Source: an uncultured Anaerobiospirillum sp.
GTDB lineage: Bacteria; Pseudomonadota; Gammaproteobacteria; Enterobacterales; Succinivibrionaceae
Direction of reading: 5' to 3'
Assembly: GCA_944392765.1 (NCBI GenBank)
Contig: CALXXU010000021.1
Span: forward strand, 1 to 36,995
Length of the DNA: 36,995 nt
The notes beneath the pieces were generated by a model. That model was not told where the DNA came from. It ran no database searches and saw nothing but the letters and a program-made list of their open reading frames with translations. The position numbers were made by a program, and so were the translations under genes. Below, piece after piece: positions 33,888 to 36,995 of the stretch (the stretch's first letter is position 1; each line of letters begins with the position of its first letter).

Positions 33888-34379
33888 TCAGTTATCAGCA
33901 GTTCTTTTTTTTTGTATATTTTCTTTTAAAGAATCATCATAATTGTTTAAATTGTCGTTTTTATCTACATATTTATCGATAAGCTTTTCTAATTTCAAAA
34001 GAACACGGCGAATCCGTAATGTAGCAATTAAAGCAAGTCTGCGGTTTCTTCTGTACTCGATTTCTTGCTTAACTTTATCACTAGACGACTCAGTTTTATC
34101 AGACCTCCAATCATTATCAAGTTCTCTTATGGATCTTATCCATGCATATCCACAGCCCAAAAATATAAGTCCAAAGAAAAGAATAAAGAAAAGCGCAATA
34201 AGGACTTTTATCATATAAATATCATAAAACAAGACATCTCCATATATAATTAGATAAAAAGTTTCAAAATTACTCCCAATGTAATCACTAAGTTGTAACA
34301 TAACAGCAAAAGAACCACCCCCTACAGCTACAGCGGTTGCTGCCATGGCTGTATATGCAGGCGATTGAGATTGGCTCAT
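33888..34379 (-). CDS. Unrecognised AT-rich membrane protein, 163 residues
   Basis: Not recognised. Residues 9-30 are a weakly hydrophobic Ala/Gly-rich segment (YTAMAATAVAVGGGSF), and 56-82 are a strong membrane helix (MIKVLIALFFILFFGLIFLG). The remaining 80 residues are charged and helical, probably cytoplasmic, with an Arg/Lys-rich stretch (EYRRNRRLALIATLRIRRV) and an Asp/Asn/Lys-rich end. Start ATG 34379 has AGGAG 7 nt upstream. TACAAT (34436-34441, minus strand) is a possible -10. Codon use is strongly AT-rich compared with metQ and rsmD on either side, pointing to horizontal acquisition. It heads a series of four small ORFs. Confidence 0.8.
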   Translation of the reverse strand: MSQSQSPAYTAMAATAVAVGGGSFAVMLQLSDYIGSNFETFYLIIYGDVLFYDIYMIKVLIALFFILFFGLIFLGCGYAWIRSIRELDNDWRSDKTESSSDKVKQEIEYRRNRRLALIATLRIRRVLLKLEKLIDKYVDKNDNLNNYDDSLKENIQKKRTADN

Positions 34380-34788
34380 ATTGATCTCCTGAACTTAAGC
34401 ACGGCCTGTCATAAAGATCAAGTCATTACACCCTAATTGTACCGCATTTGAGATGAGCGCAAGGTAGCAGTATGGAACCTCAATCTTCAGCCCAAACAAC
34501 CCTAGCCCGCAGTAAAAAAGTCATGAATGGCAACAGCCCGATTTATTAGCATCCGAGAGCTTAAGATGCGCTGATCACCAGATCGCCCGTGACCTGTTAG
34601 AGCCCCTAGCTCCGCTCAACATCTTGGGTTTTGCGCATAACAGCAGGTAGTTCGGAAGTCTGAGCGCCGTGCCGGCGCTCAGTTCAAGTTGTGCAGGCAA
34701 AACTTTGCGGCAGGTACAATGAATCGCCCCTATCACGGGGTGGACGCCGTTTGTTGGTTAATGGAAGATTCTCGCGTCTTAGTCGCAG
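34380..34788. other. 409-bp gap between AT-rich islet and rsmD
   Basis: Base composition rises from AT-rich near 34380 to normal by about 34560, so the right edge of the islet lies here. A perfect 9-bp hairpin, TGAGCGCCG/CGGCGCTCA (34661-34681), has no T-tract. I see no attachment-site repeat, no tRNA and no convincing ORF on either strand. Confidence 0.5.
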
Positions 34789-35364
34789 TTAGCAGAAGAA
34801 GCTGCGCTCGTAGAGGCCGAAGTGGCATTGGCCGATGGTGTTATCGCGAATCTGTGATAAGCCCAGTAAGATCTTGCTCTTGGCAGCGCCCATCTCCACG
34901 TAGACTTGGCCACCATCCTTGAGCAAGTCCTTGGAGACAATAAGCTCGACCGCTGGTTCCAGCAGATTGCTGCTAAATGGCGGATCCAAGAAAATCAAGT
35001 CGTAGCGTGGCCCTGAAGGCAGGTTCTTAAGAAATGCCAGCGCGTCAGTGCAATGTACCGAGGCAGTGGCACCACCTAAGTCCGGTAAGGACTTGACGGT
35101 TTTGCTGAGCAAATCGGCGTTATCGCGATCCTTCTCCACCAAGGTCACCTCGGTCGCACCTCGTGACAGTGCCTCAAGCCCCAAGGCCCCCGAGCCTGCA
35201 AACAAATCGAGCACGGTCGCGCCCACCACCTGCGAGCCCAGCCAATTGAAAACGGTCTCGCGCACGCGCTCAGTGGTAGGACGCAGGCCCTGTAAATCCA
35301 TAACTTCGAGGCGGCGTCCCTTAAAGGCACCTGCAATGATGCGCACCTTATTATCGTAGGCCAT
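34789..35364 (-). CDS. rsmD: 16S rRNA (guanine966-N2)-methyltransferase
   Basis: SAM-dependent methyltransferase that modifies G966 of 16S rRNA in the assembled 30S subunit. RIIAGAFKGRRL (8-19) and LRPTTERVRETVFNWL (27-42) are family hallmarks. The SAM loop is DLFAGSGALGLEA (53-65), and the catalytic motif IV is DPPF (in LIFLDPPF). At 191 residues it is normal. ATG 35364 has AGGAGAAATC. It is separated by only 26 bp from the methylase gene upstream, so the two are probably co-transcribed, an unusual pairing. Confidence 0.95.
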   Translation of the reverse strand: MAYDNKVRIIAGAFKGRRLEVMDLQGLRPTTERVRETVFNWLGSQVVGATVLDLFAGSGALGLEALSRGATEVTLVEKDRDNADLLSKTVKSLPDLGGATASVHCTDALAFLKNLPSGPRYDLIFLDPPFSSNLLEPAVELIVSKDLLKDGGQVYVEMGAAKSKILLGLSQIRDNTIGQCHFGLYERSFFC

Positions 35365-35390
35365 GATTTCTCCTTGGTCTAAGAGCAGTC

Positions 35391-36995
35391 TTACATTGGG
35401 CTGATGGTCGAGGTGATCTCCTCACACTCTTCCGGCGTGAGGCCATATTTGGCAAAGAGCTGTTGATCAAGCTGAGCAACCGGCTGCGTCCAGTCGAGGT
35501 CAGAGTTAGCGCTAAAGTCTTGCATTGGTACGAAGACAAAATTGCCACGAGAAATGTTGATTGAAGTTAAGACCTGTAACAGCAAATAACGCACAAAAGT
35601 TGTACGTAGATATACACTTAAAGCATCAACTTCCTGTCTTTGCTCAAAACATCCGATTAAAAGATAAGAATCAGTGCAAACCTCATTTGGCTCCAATACC
35701 TTGATGCTAGATAGTACCTTATATGTACCATCCTTTGATGGTGTTCCAGCACGACCTGTCATGGTTTTAGCAAATAATAATTTATAAGAGCGCGTGTATG
35801 CATTGGAAATAAGATTGTCAGATGGAGCAATATAAGATACTCCATCAGATGAGTGTAATTTTAACTTTTCAGGATCCGGAGTGGTCGAGCCTCGTTGTTT
35901 GGAATCAATGCCAAAAGGATTACGGGCCGAAACTATGGTCGATAAGCTCTCTGCTTTATTGAAAGTTACCTTATGCAAAATACTGCAAGCAGTGTTACTA
36001 CGAATAAATACGCCATACTGAGCAAACTCATCGAGCGATCGAGACATTGTTTCACCATGACCATTACTCATATTAGTTACGAGGCATGGTCCATTATGCC
36101 TAGTGTCCCATAGGAAATAATTAACACCGCCAGCAATGTTTGTGTTGTCAAAGCAGTCATTTGCATTGATAAATTCGACAATTATGCGCATGTGATGATC
36201 ATGAATCATTTCCTCACGGAAATCATCAAGCCCCTTACCTCCTGCAAACCAACGCGATGGTGTGATAAATGAGATAAATTGAGGATCTAACTTCTTAGCG
36301 CTACGGACAAAGTGGTGATACAAAGGCATAGCACTACTACCTTTGGCTCCACCATCTAATACTTGGTAAGGCGGGTTGCCGACGATGGCATCAAACTTCA
36401 TTGATGGGTTACTCTGGTTAGGCCACAGGTTTGGATTTTTGGCAATTAAGTCTTTGATTGCGCTTGGGTTGGTGCTGATACGATCAATCAGCTGGTCGAT
36501 GTAGCAAGTGTTGATTGGGACCTCACGGAAGCCCACCAAGGTACGCTCGGTGATTGAGCGCGCCATCGGTGACTTGCAGATCACAAAGATGTTGCGCTTG
36601 AGCACGTCGTCCCAGATCTTGCGCTGCTGGGCGCGAGTGAGCAGGTCAAGCTTATTGCCGTAAGTGTCCAGGTACAGGCGCACCAAGGTGTAGGTCAGGT
36701 AAAGCGGATAAAGGCCGCTCTTGGAATTGATCTCCAAGAGCTTGGTCTTAGGTCTGAAGACCTGCTCGGTGATATCCGAGTGCTCGACTAAGCGCGGTTC
36801 AGTGAGCTCTTGCGTAAAGTCATGGTCAAAGAAGCAATAACCACCGATAGTGGAGCTCAGGTGCATATTGACCACACGCCACGGGGTGAGCACCGTCTCT
36901 TTGTCCGGACTACGGAAATTAGCAAAGATGGAGCTAATGAGCTTGATGCGCTCTTCGATCGCCATATCATCGGCGGCACGCGCCAGTGCGCGAAT
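35391..36995 (-). CDS. Eco57I-type restriction-modification methylase, C-terminal part (5' end outside window)
   Basis: N6-adenine DNA methyltransferase of the Eco57I class, often fused to a nuclease or helicase in single-chain R-M enzymes. The frame stays open from the ATG at 36965 to the window edge (IRALARAADD...), so the gene continues beyond 36995. The catalytic motif IV is NPPY (GNPPYQ, 36366-36377). The segment LLEINSKSGLYPLYL resembles the SAM-binding region. Downstream of NPPY is a long region ending in a short acidic tail. Base composition drops sharply after NPPY (to about one third GC near 35600) and recovers near the 3' end, so the target-recognition part probably came from elsewhere. 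Whether the enzyme also cleaves DNA depends on the missing N-terminus. Confidence 0.88.
   Translation of the reverse strand: MRALARAADDMAIEERIKLISSIFANFRSPDKETVLTPWRVVNMHLSSTIGGYCFFDHDFTQELTEPRLVEHSDITEQVFRPKTKLLEINSKSGLYPLYLTYTLVRLYLDTYGNKLDLLTRAQQRKIWDDVLKRNIFVICKSPMARSITERTLVGFREVPINTCYIDQLIDRISTNPSAIKDLIAKNPNLWPNQSNPSMKFDAIVGNPPYQVLDGGAKGSSAMPLYHHFVRSAKKLDPQFISFITPSRWFAGGKGLDDFREEMIHDHHMRIIVEFINANDCFDNTNIAGGVNYFLWDTRHNGPCLVTNMSNGHGETMSRSLDEFAQYGVFIRSNTACSILHKVTFNKAESLSTIVSARNPFGIDSKQRGSTTPDPEKLKLHSSDGVSYIAPSDNLISNAYTRSYKLLFAKTMTGRAGTPSKDGTYKVLSSIKVLEPNEVCTDSYLLIGCFEQRQEVDALSVYLRTTFVRYLLLQVLTSINISRGNFVFVPMQDFSANSDLDWTQPVAQLDQQLFAKYGLTPEECEEITSTISPM

Noticed and set aside
34661-34681. 9-bp hairpin downstream of rsmD as terminator
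   Set aside because: The stem is perfect but no T-tract follows on either strand, and it is about 110 bp past the rsmD stop.
34689-34922. Plus-strand ORF of 77 codons beside rsmD
   Set aside because: It overlaps the 3' end of rsmD on the opposite strand, is rich in Arg and Cys as shadow frames are, and has no convincing ribosome site.

Overview
The window looks like chromosome of an anaerobic or microaerophilic gammaproteobacterium, most plausibly of the Succinivibrionaceae/Aeromonadales type. This placement is an inference. It rests on the accD-folC-dedD order with truA nearby (as in Escherichia coli), the yfhM-pbpC type pairing, GC-rich coding sequence, and a thiamin thiazole branch that uses the oxygen-sensitive radical enzyme ThiH. 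I saw no rRNA, tRNA or CRISPR array.

Layout. 1-5248 (+): the 3' part of an alpha-2-macroglobulin-like protein, then penicillin-binding protein 1C. 5276-10067 (+): three tandem paralogous PAS-like/GGDEF proteins, the first with a destroyed GGDEF motif. 10282-17526 (-): thiamin cluster thiC, thiDE (fusion), thiF, thiS, thiG, thiH behind a TPP riboswitch and a strong promoter; ThiF carries a foreign-looking N-terminal extension. 17936-25542 (-): truA, a GtrB-like glycosyltransferase, folE, a NIF3 protein, dedD, folC, accD. 25913-26818 (-): a secreted endonuclease/exonuclease/phosphatase-fold protein, divergent from 26966-27391 (+), a GNAT acetyltransferase and the only plus-strand gene in the right half. 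27499-32818 (-): metQ-metN-metI followed by a GlcD-like flavoprotein and a class I aminotransferase, a five-gene operon behind a structured leader with a likely terminator. 33321-34379 (-): an AT-rich islet of four small unrecognised ORFs, three predicted to be membrane proteins; three of the four are under 60 codons. 34789-36995 (-): rsmD and the 3' part of an Eco57I-type restriction-modification methylase with mosaic base composition.

How the genes fit together. The thi block is a nearly complete TPP pathway: ThiC makes HMP-P, ThiD phosphorylates it, ThiFSGH makes the thiazole and ThiE couples the two. The met block suggests uptake of methionine or a related compound followed by oxidation of a 2-hydroxy acid and transamination. 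The accD-folC-dedD segment is ancestral housekeeping, with a terminator between accD and folC.

The main unexplained signals are: (a) short tandem repeats of 18-22 bp that start at gene 3' ends and often repeat the stop codon (five successive in-frame units at the nuclease gene, all three frames at the second GGDEF gene); (b) low-complexity C-terminal tails on AccD, MetQ and the glycosyltransferase; (c) the AT-rich small-membrane-protein islet; (d) the metQ leader; (e) the chimeric ThiF.
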